Assembly: GCA_022578965.1 (NCBI GenBank)
Contig: MU400524.1
Span: forward strand, 248,001 to 312,000
DNA from: Xylaria sp. FL1777
Taxonomy: Eukaryota > Ascomycota > Sordariomycetes > Xylariales > Xylariaceae
DNA length: 64,000 bases
Direction: 5' to 3'
Under the pieces are notes generated by a model. It was not told the origin of the DNA and ran no database searches. It saw nothing but the letters and a program-made list of their open reading frames with translations. The first letter of the stretch is position 1; each line of letters starts with the position of its first letter. Below are positions 48,028 to 60,924 of the stretch, piece by piece. Made by a program: the position numbers and the translations under genes.

Positions 48028-49494
48028 AATTATAAGATGATTGCCAAGTTTCTTTTGGTAAATCCGTATTGTGTCTCCGGGAATGGGAGTTGCCGCTCAA
48101 TAAACTGATCTGTACAATGAGTTAGTTCCCCTCTTATACGGAGTAAGCCGAATATAGGCATCATACCTCGTGAGCTTTTTCCCTTGATGTCAGACTTATG
48201 AAGAATTGACGTCCGGTGTTTATATTGTCACTCTCGCGAGCGTAGTACCTCTTATATTCTCTGATTTGAGGTGGACTCGGAAGTCCCCGGGGGGAAATGC
48301 GCCACGCAGGTCGAAACAACAACCGTATAGGGAGGAAGGAATCTCAAGGATGATGAGGAATATTGAGTCAAAGAGCTTATGCGATGCCGGGGCTTCTTCG
48401 TACGATGTGTGATTAGAAAGCCTCGATATACACAAGTTCGGTGCTTAAGGCTTAGGGTCACGTTGGTAGCCTAGATGTGGCGATCACAGGACGAAGGAGG
48501 ATATTATGATATGTAAACAAAGATGAGAGACCGAACTGCCTACCAGAGGGCGAATTTCACAACACCAAAGTCAGCGTGCATCAAGGTATATATAGACGAA
48601 GACTTTCACCAATGAAGGATCCTAATCGTGCGCCTGTATAAGCAAGGGACAGCCAGACGTGATAGATGCATTTTTGGATCTGACTTGACTTAGCGACTGA
48701 GTTGACATGGCTGCGAAGCTTCATCCAGATACATCGAACTCGTGGCTGATGCTGACGATGATTAAACCCAGTCCTCGATATCAAATTAGCATCTTGACTA
48801 GGGCTTGGCGAGAGCCATGACCTGTTTTTGTTTATGACGGAGAGAAACGACGAAACAGGAAGGGATAGAAGGCATAGTGAAGTCGTATTGACACGCCATT
48901 ACGGAGGCTGAGAAGCGAGAATAGACATAAATCGTCTCCTTATTTCCGTGATTAGGGAGGGATCCCAACATAAGAGAGCTGTGTGAAGTTTCGAAGCGGT
49001 AGAAGTCATCGAAGAGGTATCATAGACACAGCCAAAGGAATGGCTGGTTCACTGCTCGAATGACTGTGCAAAGGGTGGTTCTAGTCTAAAATTTCCTGAA
49101 GTAGAAATCGTTACGGTGGGGGATAGCGGGGACTAAAATAACAGTGTTTCTAGATACCCAGGAGAGGTTTCGTGACGACGAGAACTACCTAGTGTAAGTG
49201 GAAGGTAGATAGATCAAGGGTTAGCTACCTGGGTAGGTAGACAAGTTGTTCACATTAGACTCCATACCCTGTATCTAGGTAGGTCTAGGTACGTAGGTAC
49301 GTACTGCGGAGGTACGTATAAGGCTGGGAGACCGGGGGACTGGTTCAAGTGCTGCACGCTAGGCCCGCCGGGTTCTGATCCGTAGCTGTCAAAAAAGTGT
49401 TCTAGCGGGTGGCTAGTGGACTTTAGAGCGGAATACAGCGATCATCATGCTGGGTGACGTATCTAACACATGGTACAGCTGTATCTTGGGCCGA

Positions 49495-49520
49495 TACAGA
49501 ACCCGGTACAGAACCCGGTA
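49495..49520. repeat. TACAGAACCCGG tandem duplication
   Basis: Two exact 12-base copies plus TA. Confidence 0.9.
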
Positions 49521-52500
49521 GCCGTCCGACCCTGGGCAAAGGCCTGGGCATTGCTTGATTGCCCTAGGGGTCAGGTGTCGATTGTTTCGGGGTGTTCTAG
49601 AAAGATGTCAGAAGAACAAATAAGCACCATTCTGCACCATTCTGCCACATCAATTTGCTGACACGAGCCAATATGGGATTCCCAGCCGTGCCGCAGATCT
49701 GCAAGGTTATGTATGTCATCCCATCGTTGCGGAATATCCCACTCAAGTAACCTAGGTCTCTACAGGATCGCATGAAGTTACCGCCGCGTTGGAGGCGAGC
49801 CATCCCGCGCGTCCCTGCCGTGACGGGCGGACAGACAGCATCGACGTCGCATAGCATCGGACGAGAATTGGGGAAAGATCGGGAAGATTTGTCATCAGTA
49901 GAAACAACCGTTGTGAGGAGAATGCTGGTCGACCAAATGAGTAACCGATGAACAATGGGTCGGTGGACTTCTGCTCTTGCGTTATGTGATTCGATACCCA
50001 AGCCATCGGCGTCGAAGGAAGCAAGCTTTGACTCAATGCTCGGGCCGTGGGCTCGCGCCAGCATTATCCATCTCTCTCGCGACGGTCACCCCGGTGACCA
50101 GCGCCACACCCAACTCTTTTGCCTCCCTACCGGTATCTACGACAGGGCTGGATGTAATATTATTAGCGAGAAGGATCCAACCACCGATGGAGAGACGCCG
50201 AGACTCGACCGTGATTTACCTCTACACTACTGTAGAGGAAAAGGGAGATTCCAGTTTCTACCTTCTCCTTCCCGTCTATCTGTAAACACTAGATTAGGCA
50301 CTGCCCGCCATTACGAGTCGATGTAAGCCAGGTTGATGATTGGTGGGTATCGAGGGAAGCGGTTCCTGGTATCCTTTGTAGGTAATTGTTGTATAATATG
50401 GAGAGATGGAGATGGATGAGGGAGGGATGGATGGACTAGGGGATCAGGCAGGCCTTCGCAGCATGTGTAATAGATTAGATAAATGGATCTGATCGACATC
50501 AACGGTACACGCATCCTTATAGATCGGGTATCTACTATGGTTGAGTGAATTGAGAACAGCAGAATGCTGTAATGGAACCCTTATAAAGCATTGGTGGACA
50601 CAGGTAGTATACTGTAGTCAAGACATAGTCTGGTATCTAGCCTCACCTTGGGTAGGACGAATTGTATACTTAGCTGATTACGTACTGTACGCGATGCGAT
50701 GTCTTGGTATTAGATGTTCCAGGAGCTTGTCTAAGAAATACGCTAGAAGTTTTCTAGAAGGTCGCTAGCGTATCAATTTAACAGGGTCTAGTAGCGGACT
50801 CTACCTAGTGTATGCGTAGTACCTACATACCTAGGTATGTAACTTCAATTAATACCGCTTCTTAATACACCTCGCTTAGGGTGGCTGAGCGTAAATCAAA
50901 ACGCTCTACACTACTGATGTGCTATATCGGTTACCAACGTCTTCTACATATCAAGTACCTCCCCACGTAGGACTTTCATCTTTGAAGCAAATGCCTCAAG
51001 ACTCCGCTCTGCTCTCATGGAGTTTTATATTTAGATCGCTTCAGATGGGGGCCTGAGACCTCGCAAACCTCCGTCAGCGGGATGTTGCCGTCGAAACTAA
51101 ATCAATATCTATTACATATACGCAGTGGAAAAGTCTGACAATTTCGAGACGCCTTAACTCCGACATTTCGGGCATCAGTTGATAGCTGACTTAAAGCCGT
51201 AGGAGTAGTCGGCGAAAAAAGGGTAATTAAGCGGCATCGTGGTATTAGGAGAAGAAAACGTTCGGAGTCAATATGGTGATATTGAACCAGTGTCAGTCGA
51301 ATGCCGCATTATTTTGATAATTGAATCCATTGCCTCGGTCGGTTTGAGCCTCATCCGACTATTCACGTTTTCTCTCAAGTGTAATTCAAAATGTCTTACC
51401 CGAACACCACTCGGGGTTAACAACGCCTGTGTAAGTGCTTAGTCAGGCATTTGCTCTCATCATTCTATTGTTAGCGTGCCATTAAATCCCCAGAAGAGTC
51501 GAGCCAATAAGGAGTGCTAGAAAAGGGACTCGACTACTCTTCTCGAGGTTAACGAAAGGTGGCGTTTTATTTATACCAGTCTGTCCTCGTGAAGCTCGCT
51601 TCTGCGGAGTCACGAAGATCACGCGGTAAGAAGAGCATACTTTGCGCCTAGCAGCTACGCATACAATCTACACAATCTACACCGAATATTCAAGAATTAC
51701 GAATACAGACAGTTGGCACAGTACACATGCTTTACAGGGGCGGAATACCACCTGAATTGGGGAGATCTGCTCTCCCCCATCTTTTCTTCTGCCAGGGTCT
51801 AGCTAGCTCGATAAGCTCTCTACCCACCCAAGTAGATAGGGTGCAATTTAAAAGGTTACGTATACGCAGTAGATGCTCTACATCTATAATGACTACAAGA
51901 AAGTCGCACGCATTGCCGTATCTTCTCTTTTTCCCTCTTACAAAGAATTAGCCAAAAACGGATCCAACCCACTACGTCTCTCAATTAACCAATGTTATCT
52001 CAATTTTACATTGAGATCGAAAGTCTTTATCTACTTGGATAGCCATTTGGGTTAGTTGCTGCATAGTGTGTCGTCCCATCAGTTCTGCCCGCATGCGGGT
52101 CAAATCACCTAAAATTCGCTGTCGATGGCATCATCGAATTCTCTCCATTCTCGTTGGCTACCGCACCCATTTCTCGCGTTCAGCATCTCTAATCCCAGCC
52201 TTATCCCCCGGACCGTTCGGTTTTTCTCGCCCACTTCGGTCACATCGTCGGGGAAACAAAGCTGTTCTGTGCAATGGAACGACCCAGTAGCTAGGTCCCA
52301 AGTTTATAGCTCCCCTGCTCTAGTCGAATAGACCGATGATATGCTTGAACTCTTTGGTAGTAGGCTCCGTCGATATGCCTGAACTGTGAACTAAGGATCC
52401 AGAACCAATGCAAGGAATACGCAGACTATCAGACGGTATCTGCAGTATTGTAGCTGTCTGGGCTCCTGGAGAAGCTATGTATTTCATTCTCCATCCATTC

Positions 52501-52523
52501 TAGCAGCCTATACTTTGAATAGG

Positions 52524-52530
52524 TATATAA
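52524..52530 (+). promoter_or_regulatory. TATA box of second MFS gene
   Basis: TATATAA lies 88 bases before the ATG, a typical distance. Confidence 0.5.
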
Positions 52531-52611
52531 CGCCATTTATCCACGTGAATCGTACCCTCGCACCCTTCTTATTCCGTTGATATTCCCGTGTAAAGTCGCG
52601 CAATTGACAAG

Positions 52612-54771
52612 ATGAAGCCGCGCGATCCTTTAGATGCGGCCGAGGAGGCGAAGGATTCCCACTCATCCGACCATATCACGGCGGTCTCGCAAGATTTGGA
52701 TGATAATTATGAGTTCTTCGTAGCTGGCGATGAAGTCGATGCGACAAAGAGAGAGATCAAAAAGGTCGTTCGTAAAATCGATTACCATATTGTTCCACTC
52801 CTATTTGTCATATACTTCCTCCAATACCTCGACAAGAACGCCATTAACTTTGCCAATTCCTATGGGCTCCAGCAAGGGACCAATCTCCATGGACAGGATT
52901 TTTCATGGCTGGGTATGCGCTTGTTCTTCGACTGCGTTTAACCAGCGAGCTGACCATGATTAGGCTCGATATTCTACTTTGGCTACTTAGGCGGCCAGCT
53001 CCCTTCTGGATACTTGATGCAGAGACTTCCGGTTGGTCGTGTTGTCTCCGCCACGGTTATAATCTGGGGAACTATTGTCTTGACCGTGAGTAGAAGCCCA
53101 TACCGCCAGTTAAATCTGAGCTTTCTATCTTCAAGCACTCTCTATTTGCTGGTTACTATCTGTAGAAGTCGAGGCTGATATTGATCCCTTCAGACTCCGG
53201 CATGTACATCATTTGCCGGTATTGCGGCAAACCGTTTCTTTTTAGGATTCACGGAGGCTACGGTATGATTCTGTCATCCAATATAACGAAATACTATGAG
53301 ACTAATAATAGTAGGTCAATCCTGCTTTCGTCCTGATCATGTCCATTTGGTACAAAACTGAGGAGCAACCGTTACGACTCGAGGCTTATTATTGCACGAA
53401 CGGCCTAGCCACGATGTTTGGAGGCCTAATCGGTTACGCAGTCGGCTACATTACGACCGGTCTGGCCAGGTGGAAGTATGTTTTCCTCATCTTCGGTGCC
53501 ATCAGCCTCGGCACTGGTCTCATCAGTGCGTTGGTATTACCCGATGTTCCTGCCACGGCACGATTCTTGAATCAGAGAGAACGAACAATTGCTACGCGGC
53601 GTGTAAGTCACTTCAAATTCAATGAGCCCTGTTTAGCATGCTTTGCTCTGTATACATTCTACGTAAGAAACGGACGTCAGGCTAATAGAACTATCAAGGT
53701 TGCGACCAACCGAACAGGAGTGAAGAACCATCACTTCAAGAAATATCAGGCTATTCAATGTATCCAAGACCCTAGTAAGTCCTTACAAGGCTGCATCATA
53801 GCCATCAATCTAACCATAAGAGCTACATGCTACCCACAAAAGCCAGCATAAACTCACGCTCCCGTCCCAGAAACCTGGATCCTCTTCATAATGGCCGTAG
53901 GTGCCCAAGTGCCCAATGCGGCCATCACAAGCTTCACGAGCACGATTATTTCAAGCTTCCACTTTGATACCCTGAGCAGCCAGTACCTGCAGATTCCCGG
54001 CGGTGCGGTGCAGTTCCTGTCGCTCATCCTCGGCGGCGTGATCTGCACGAAGTGGCCCCGCGGTTCGCGTTGTCCGACCATGATCACCGCCAACACGATC
54101 TGCATCATCGGCTCTGCGCTGCTCGTGAGATTGCCGAATGAGAACAAGGTACATATCCATCCATCCATCCATACTTCGTCTCTCTACGCCTTCGAAAATC
54201 GAACTTGAGCTAATATAATTTTCAACGATCAGTGGGGTCGTCTGGTAGCTTTATGGTTATGCTTCTTCCAAGGCCTAGGCTTCAGCATGGCGTTGACGAT
54301 GATATCTTCCAACATCGCGGGTTCGACCAAGAAGCAGTTGACGTCCACCATACTGTTCGTGGGGTATTGTGTCGGCAAGTACGTCGTCCCCATATGTACC
54401 ATCTTCAAAACACAAATCGCTAACAAGCACGCAATAGCATCATCGGACCCCAGACCTTTCTCGCGCGCGAAGCCCGTAAGTATTCGATTCTAAATCCCCG
54501 TCTTCTTCCGTGTCTCCTTTATTATACCCGTATCTCAAAGCAACCCGTCTCTAACTCCTCTTCCGCCATAGCATACTACCGTAGCGCCTACATAGCAATG
54601 CTGGTAGGGTACACCACAAAGCTAATATGCATAATCGTGCTCTACATATACATGTGGCGCGAGAACAAAGCCCGGGACGCCGCGGGCGCGATCGACGAGA
54701 AGGCAGCCGTAGAAGCCGGCATGCACGACCAGACGGAGCTCGAGAACAAGGGCTTCCGGTATTCCTTGTAA
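52612..54771 (+). CDS. MFS transporter, anion:cation symporter (DAL5-like) family, nine exons
   Basis: Nine exons join in phase to 505 residues: 52612-52912, 52964-53085, 53194-53262, 53315-53602, 53699-53774, 53871-54148, 54233-54378, 54438-54475 and 54572-54771. After a hydrophilic N-terminus come DYHIVPLLFVIYFLQYLDKN and FGYLGGQLPSGYLMQRLPVG, both typical of the allantoate-permease group. TWILFIMAVGAQVPNAAITS begins the second half, with IIGPQTFLAREAPYYRSAYI near the end and an acidic cytoplasmic tail. About twelve membrane segments are present. It is far more intron-split than the related transporter at 1.6 kb, so the two are not recent duplicates. It converges on a glutamine-synthetase-like gene. 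The substrate is probably a small nitrogenous or carboxylic compound (family knowledge). Confidence 0.9.
54157..54173. repeat. CCAT microsatellite inside an MFS intron
   Basis: Four CCAT units lie in the sixth intron. Confidence 0.8.
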
Positions 54772-55151
54772 ATTCAATATGCTGTTTCGGTTCGGCTCTA
54801 CCCGTCTTTGTTTGAACTGATTGGGCCATTTTGGTCGTATCTGGCTTGGATATTGGTCCTGGACGAGGGATTACTCGCTGTGTCACGAGAGACGGATGAC
54901 TGGGATGTGATAACCAGGTAGATACCCACGTAAGCAGCTTAAACATCAGACTGCGGACATAACTGAGGCCGAACTCGCGATCAAACCATGTTAAGCGTTA
55001 AGAGTAGAAACAGAGCAACGAAACAACAAGAATTCAATCCAAGCATTAAAGATATTGTTGCAGGGTATATGGTATATCCTATAAAACGTGGCTGCCGGTG
55101 AATTATATGCGACGAAGTGAATGAACCCCAATGCCTTCCTCTTTCCCCGGT
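54772..55151. other. Convergent intergenic region
   Basis: About 380 bases between two converging stop codons. No gene seen; it should hold both 3' ends. Confidence 0.65.
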
Positions 55152-56676
55152 CTATACAGTCTCAAGATATCGCTTCATTTCCCAATCCGTGACGGCCTCG
55201 TCCCAAAGTCGTATTTCATGATTCCTTGAGCCACCGTAATGTTCGACGAAATCGTCTCCAAAAACCTCGCGTGCTATACTGTCTTTTCTCATGAACCTGT
55301 CTGTAGCCTCCTTCAAGTTCTTTGCCAGACGCGCCCCTTTATCGTCAGCACTTCCTACATCCTGACCTTTGCCAAGAGGTGGAACAGGAATTTCAAGCTT
55401 CTTCTCGACGCCACGCCATCCAAGTGCCACAATCGCTGCCATGACAAAATGAGGGTTAATATCGGCGCCCGGTACTCGGACCTCGAACCGTGTTGCGCCG
55501 GGTTTTGACGTAGGCGGGGCAATGAGCCGTATCGACGCGGCGCGATGCTCAAGACCCCATGAGACCGTTACCGGGGCCCAGAAATTCTCGACTAGACGCT
55601 TATAGCTGTTCACATTGGGTGCTAGTAGGGGCATAACATCTGGTAGACCCTCCAGGATACCTGCGAGGAAGTGTCGTCCCAGGTCGCTAAGATGTGCAAT
55701 GTCTGGATACTTTGCGTTCTCGTCCTTGGTCTCTCGGAAGAGGAGATTCTTTCCATCCTTATCCACGACGGAGACGTGTGTGTGTCCGCTGCAGCCGGGT
55801 AGTCCATGTTTCGGCTTCGCCATGAAAGACGGCGTGATTCCGTATTTATGTGCTACCGATTTCACGGCGTACTTGAAGAGAGATGCCCTATCTGCCAGCT
55901 CGGATATCTGTCCAAACTCCAAAGCTGCCTCGTACACGCCGGGACCGCTTTCCGTGTGCCACCCTTCTAGATCACACTTGAATTTCGAACACGTATCGAA
56001 AACATCGTAGTAGTACTCCTTGTTGAGGGTTGGGCGTGTGATGCTGTAGCCAAACATGCCTTCGGTTAGGGGAGGGATGTCATGTGGGACGTTGTTGCGC
56101 ATGAAGGCAGCAGCTGGGGAGCTCGAATCTGAGGGCGCTTTGAACTGGAAGAACTCGAATTCGACTGTCCAATCATGAGATAGTCAGTAAAGTTTGGATT
56201 TAACAGGTTAAGATTACGAAGCCAAGATGCTGGGGGCCATGCATACTTCCTGCCATAGCGTTGTAGCCTTTCTCTTGGAGCTTATCAACAATAGTCTTGA
56301 GCAGCCCGCGCGGATCGGCACAGACAGGATCCATTGAGTCTGGGTCGAAGAAGCTGACGAGGAAAAAAGGGATATCATCCTCCCAGGGAATACGGCGAAA
56401 GCTGTTCAGGTCCGGGATAGCAATGAGATCGCGATATCCATTTTCCTTGTTGCTAATTTTGAGCTCCTTCGTGTAGAGCAAATCGTGCATGTCCCAGCCG
56501 AAGATAACACTACAGAAGCCAAAGCCCTCCTTGGCGATAGACAAGAACTTCTTCTTGGACACCACTTTCCCACGGAGCATGCCGTCGACATCGAGGCCGG
56601 CTAACTTGACCTTGTTATCATCTTGAAGCAGCTCTGGAAGTGCTTCGGCCGTTATAGGGCCAGACGGGACAGCCAT
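55152..56676 (-). CDS. Glutamine synthetase-like ATP-dependent amine ligase (type I fold)
   Basis: Exons (reverse strand) 56676-56247 and 56164-55152 give 480 residues, longer than the eukaryotic type II enzyme of about 360 and like the bacterial or FluG-type catalytic domain. The beta-grasp N-terminus (KLAGLDVDGMLRGK, where the family has a D-x-x-G-x-x-RGK pattern) is followed by catalytic blocks IEFEFF, GPGVYEAALEF, GCSGHTHVS, NSYKRL, GLEHRAASIRL and RFEVRVPGADINPH. Such proteins join glutamate, or a similar acid, to ammonia or an amine. Gamma-glutamyl-polyamine and gamma-glutamyl-anilide synthetases belong here, and the true substrate is often not glutamate plus ammonia. There is no amidohydrolase domain as in FluG. 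A small-molecule transporter converges on it, which fits uptake and use of an amine compound (inference). Confidence 0.9.
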
Positions 56677-57100
56677 TGTAGAAGAGAATCAAGCGAATGC
56701 AAAGCAATGAGAGGGTTGGACGAGTGTCAATATAACGTAACAACGAACTATGGTCTCGAGAATTGGCTGTGCAAATGAGTACCTAAGTAGTGCGGAATAA
56801 CTGATGGAACGAGAAGGAGGCTTTTAGGATAGTGTATTTATATTCGCATAGGGGAGGAAAATACAGGTGAACGAGGGCAAAAGTCGAGAAGGCCTTAAAT
56901 AATCAATCAAGAAAGTGGACAGCGTGGAATTGTCGGTGAACTAAAATAGGCGGTTCGATCCTGTTCGATGCTCGACAGGGAAAACAGATGACGATAGAGA
57001 GGACGGCAGAAAGTACCAGCGGAGGACGTGCAGGAGATTATACGTAGAGGTGCATCACGATGCCTGCCAACGGGCCAGGCTTTCTTCGTCACGGCCAGGA

Positions 57101-57136
57101 TGCTGGGTGCTGGGTGCTGGGTGCTGGGTGTGGGTG
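57101..57136. repeat. TGCTGGG tandem repeat, four copies and degenerate tail
   Basis: Four exact heptamers then TGTGGGTG. Confidence 0.9.
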
Positions 57137-57151
57137 CCGCCTGTGCGTAGA

Positions 57152-57181
57152 TAGACTAGGCAGTGTAGACTAGGCAGTGTA
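57152..57181. repeat. Tandem duplication of TAGACTAGGCAGTG
   Basis: Two exact 14-base copies plus TA, 16 bases beyond the TGCTGGG repeat. Confidence 0.9.
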
Positions 57182-57310
57182 CCTACGATAACAGAGTGCC
57201 GTGTCGATTTACTTCCCGACCGCCGCTTTGACGATGTCAGGGCGGACTGCGAGCTGCATGCGTCATTATGCAAGCCCCACGTGTGTGCGAGGGGACGGGG
57301 GCCAGGAGGT

Positions 57311-57337
57311 ATTGGAACGATTGGAACGATTGGAACG
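57311..57337. repeat. ATTGGAACG tandem repeat, three copies
   Basis: Three exact nine-base copies. Confidence 0.9.
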
Positions 57338-59621
57338 GTGTTATCGCGCGACAGGGGTTGTCAAGTACCTACGTGTACTGTATGCGTAGGCAAGTACATG
57401 TCCATGATTCATTCATCTTGCAAACCCGTTGTGAGCCGCCCGGAACCCTGGTACCTGGGATTGCTAGGTTACGTTACCTAGGCCAAGTTAGTGGGCTGGC
57501 TAGCTTCCCGGAGGCCGACGATTGGGGGGGCCAAAGCTGAGGTACCTACCCAGAAGTACGCAAGCAGAAGGCCAGAATAGGCGAGCCGGTATAAGCCACT
57601 ATGAGGTAGGGAGGTAGGTCAGTATGGTCATTGGACTTCTTGCTCAACAACCTGCAGTATACAATGCCTCTCACCCACTTCATCACGAGCAATATACGGC
57701 CCAGCCAGTTCCGCCTTTTGACTTCTGCAGCTGCACGCCTGAGTAAGATTCGATGGCCGCTATCCCGCTTGGTCGTCATACCAATAATGCCCAACCCAAT
57801 AAAAAACGCCAGTGATTGTGAGATGCCATACTCCAGGACCGGACTCTGGAGTACAGGCTCCCTGTTGCCCGACGTTGAACATCCATCTTATAGGATTTCT
57901 TAAGGTTGGTTTTCTTGAGGGCTAACACAGATCCCGTTTTCAGGTCCAGTGACTTGAGACCAAGCCCGAATCATTGTATCATAACCGCGTCAGGGCCACA
58001 AACCAAACTATGGCTCTTCCCAACAGCGAAACAGAGCAGCGTGGTGATCGAAATCGAAATGGCGTTGCTGACCGCTATTTCTATTTAAAAAAAGGAATGA
58101 TGAGCAGGTTGCTGTGGCGTAAGCAAGGGAGGTATGGCAACGCGTAATAACGATATAGAACTCAATATCGTTGTCGAGTGTTCCATTTTTTTCAAGCAGG
58201 CACTCTGCCATGCTTCCGACATCTCATCTCACTCCCAATCAGGATCACTTTGGGGCCGCTAAGCTGACTCTCGGCGTTGTTGGAATCCTCCTCCATCGAC
58301 TCCGGCTAATCCGAGGAAAGCCTACCGAAAGCTACGATAGGTAGTCAGCATAAAATGGAAAGCAAGGCATAACGAATAGTTGTAATCTTCCTACCAACGA
58401 TGTGATATCCAGCCCCGGTGACACCGTGACTTCAGAGTGTATTAACTGAGACGAGTAATGTCAATCCTATACTCTTATGGAGTTTCCGCAGTGCCGCTAT
58501 CTAGGCAAAACGGAGGAGACACTTCATTTCTGGTTGAGAGCTTGGGGAACGGCGGCATTGAAATGGCGCTAGCACTAGGTAGTTTTCTTTAATATGCCAA
58601 CTTTGTCTCTCAATTTCAGTTAAGAATTAAAGAGATGACGTCATTTCGACGACGATGTGAGTGTCATTAATTGATGATCAAGCCATAGGTTGAAGAAGTT
58701 GAGAGTGGCATCTGGGAGAAAGGGGGGATTGAGACCTTCATTCATGCCAATATGTCAATAGTTATTCATTAAATGCATAGCCTAGCTAACCTGTATAAGC
58801 CTTACCAAAACACTCGCTCGAAAACACTTGAATGGAAATTATTGGGTGAAGGAGGTGTCTTTGAATTCGCCCCCCGGCCGTGTTCTTTGCTTTTGCTTTT
58901 GCCTTTTCGTATTTTCATAAATAATTCGAAGCATCCCGAATTGCGTCCCGGTGAAGTGAGTCAAATGTCGAAAATGCTTGTATGCACAGCCTACCTCCCT
59001 CATCACTTATGGCTGACATATAAGATTTGTATGATGCGCCTTCAAGCTGCTTCATGATACCCGGAGTGAACCACTTGACGATGTTGCTGGGGACTTGGTA
59101 GGTAACACATATCCGTCACTGAAAGATAGGCATTGTCCGGCACTATCCACTATTATCCACTATCAAAAAGAAAAGAAAAGCAATCGATCGCCAGCGAAGT
59201 TAGCCTAATGCTTATCAACAGAAGATAGTAAGTAACTCGACGATGTTTGCCCCGCATCCGTTGTCGGAAGGCCACTCATTCCCCTCCTTCATTCCTCGAG
59301 GTAGGTTAGGTAAGGTAGTCTAAGTAGTCTAAGTGAGTGCCTGACTAGTAGTACCTTATCTCGAAGACACCCTACTATCCTACTCCTAATGCAGGGTCTA
59401 ACTTTTATATACCGTCGATCGTGATGCTTGCTTATCTGGCCCAATTCTAAGTTGTCAATACCGTGACAACAATCAAGACTGCTTGGCTGAATCGTGGTCA
59501 AGCATCTCTTCATACCTACTTGACAGTCTCCGCCTTATTCTCCACCTCTTTCTTTCTGTCATCTTTCTTTCTGTGACCACGTATATCGTCAGCTTGGGTA
59601 CAGTAACCCCGAAACGCGATA

Positions 59622-60603
59622 ATGGCCGCGGAATCCAAAGGTCGCCTTGCTGGCAAAAATGCAATCATCACTGGAGCTGCCGGGTGAGTCACAACAGTCC
59701 TTCACCATATCCAACTCATGCTATACGGGCTGCTGACATGAGCTTGACAGCGGTATCGGCCTTGAAACGAGCATCCTCTTCGCGAAAGAAGGCGCAAATG
59801 TACTGATGGCCGACATCTCTGGCCCTGCTCTCGAGAAAGCAAAGGCGAAACTACTCCAGCTGGTGCCAAAGGCATCCCGAGTCGAGACAGCGGTACCAAA
59901 CCCCAACCTGGAGAGCGTGTAGAACCATCCCCACTGACTCAACCCCCTCAAGATCTGCGATGTATCGAAGGAGACGCAAGTACAAGCTATGGTGGAATCG
60001 CTAGATTCATGGGGCGGACTCGACGTGATCTTTAACAACGCCGGCATAATGCACGCGCGCGACGACGACGCGGTCGGCACGCCTGAAGAGATCTGGGACC
60101 TGACCATGTCCATCAACGTCAAGGGCGTGTGGTACGGCTGCAAGCACGCGGTGCAGTCGCTGCGGCGCAACAAGAAGGCCAAGGGCAGCATCATCAACAC
60201 GGCGTCGGTCGTGGCGCTCGTGGGCTCCGCGACGCCGCAGCTCGCCTACACGGCCTCCAAGGGCGCCGTCCTCGCCCTGACGCGCGAGCTCGCCATCGTC
60301 CACGCCCGCGAGGGCTTCCGCTTCAACAGCCTGTGCCCCGCGCCGCTGAACACGCCGCTGCTGCAGGACTGGCTCGGCGACGACATCCCCAAGCGCCAGC
60401 GGAGAGAGGTGCATTTCCCCACCGGCCGCTTCGGCGAGGCCGTCGAGCAGGCGCAGGCTGTCCTGTTCCTGGCCAGCGACGAGGCCAGCTTCGTCAATGG
60501 CCACGATATGGTGGTGGACGGCGGCATGACCAAGGCCTACGTTACCCCCGAGGGCCAACCGCTCGCTGCCCCAACCAACAACGCTCTCAAGACCGAGCTC
60601 TAA
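59622..60603 (+). CDS. Short-chain dehydrogenase/reductase (classical SDR)
   Basis: Exons 59622-59683, 59751-59892 and 59953-60603 give 284 residues. The cofactor motif TGAAGGIG (TGxxxGxG) is formed across intron 1. VIFNNAGIMHA gives the NNAG motif, INTASVVALVG the catalytic Ser region and YTASKGAVLALTREL the YxxxK pair. The C-terminus has the classical FVNGHDMVVDGGMTKAY. These are NAD(P)-dependent oxidoreductases acting on alcohols or ketones; the substrate cannot be read off. No targeting signal is visible, so it is probably cytosolic. The third exon is much more GC-rich than the first two. The gene converges on the methylisocitrate lyase gene. Confidence 0.92.
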
Positions 60604-60924
60604 TTTCTACTACTAATGCCATTGTTCTTACTGTGCTAGGGTTAGGAGTTCAGGCTGGTCGGCTGGTCGGCTGGATGACGGTTCACTCTCGGTACATCGT
60701 GATAGTGTGATGGGACAGCGAGCAGATTACTCGGGATTAATGCGAGGTTCAGCCAAGAGACACAGTAATATCATCGTGATGCAATGAAAACGTCAATTTA
60801 TCCCCCAGATGCGCGTCCTATAACTACCCAGGTATGCATTGTAAAAGAAAGATGCTGTGCAGTAAACGCCCTCACGCCTTGCCCAAAATCCAAAATCCGA
60901 AAAAAAGCCGCCACAAAGCTCGCT
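60604..60924. other. Convergent intergenic region
   Basis: About 320 bases between two converging stops. No gene seen. Confidence 0.65.

Larger units (their letters stand above)
48028..52611. other. Long gene-poor region
   Basis: About 4.6 kb without a gene I can support. Overlapping frames of 100-155 codons on both strands at 49597-50326 carry no recognisable motif. TAGGTACC patches occur near 49.2-49.3 and 50.8 kb, and TACGCAGTA at 51863-51871. The right end is the promoter of the second MFS gene. Confidence 0.5.
56677..59621. other. Long intergenic region with several short tandem duplications
   Basis: About 2.9 kb without a supported gene. It is notable for four neighbouring tandem duplications or simple repeats within 57.10-57.34 kb and TAGGTACC patches near 57.5 kb. 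Frames at 57546-57903 and 58773-59057 show nothing recognisable. Confidence 0.5.

Noticed and set aside
49597..50326. Overlapping frames of 94-155 codons on both strands
   Set aside because: No domain, no splice structure, and mutual overlap; ordinary intergenic chance frames.
60007..60710. Frames of 183 and 193 codons overlapping the SDR gene on both strands
   Set aside because: Low-complexity Arg/Ala/Gly-rich translations produced by the GC-rich third exon; the SDR frame has all family motifs.
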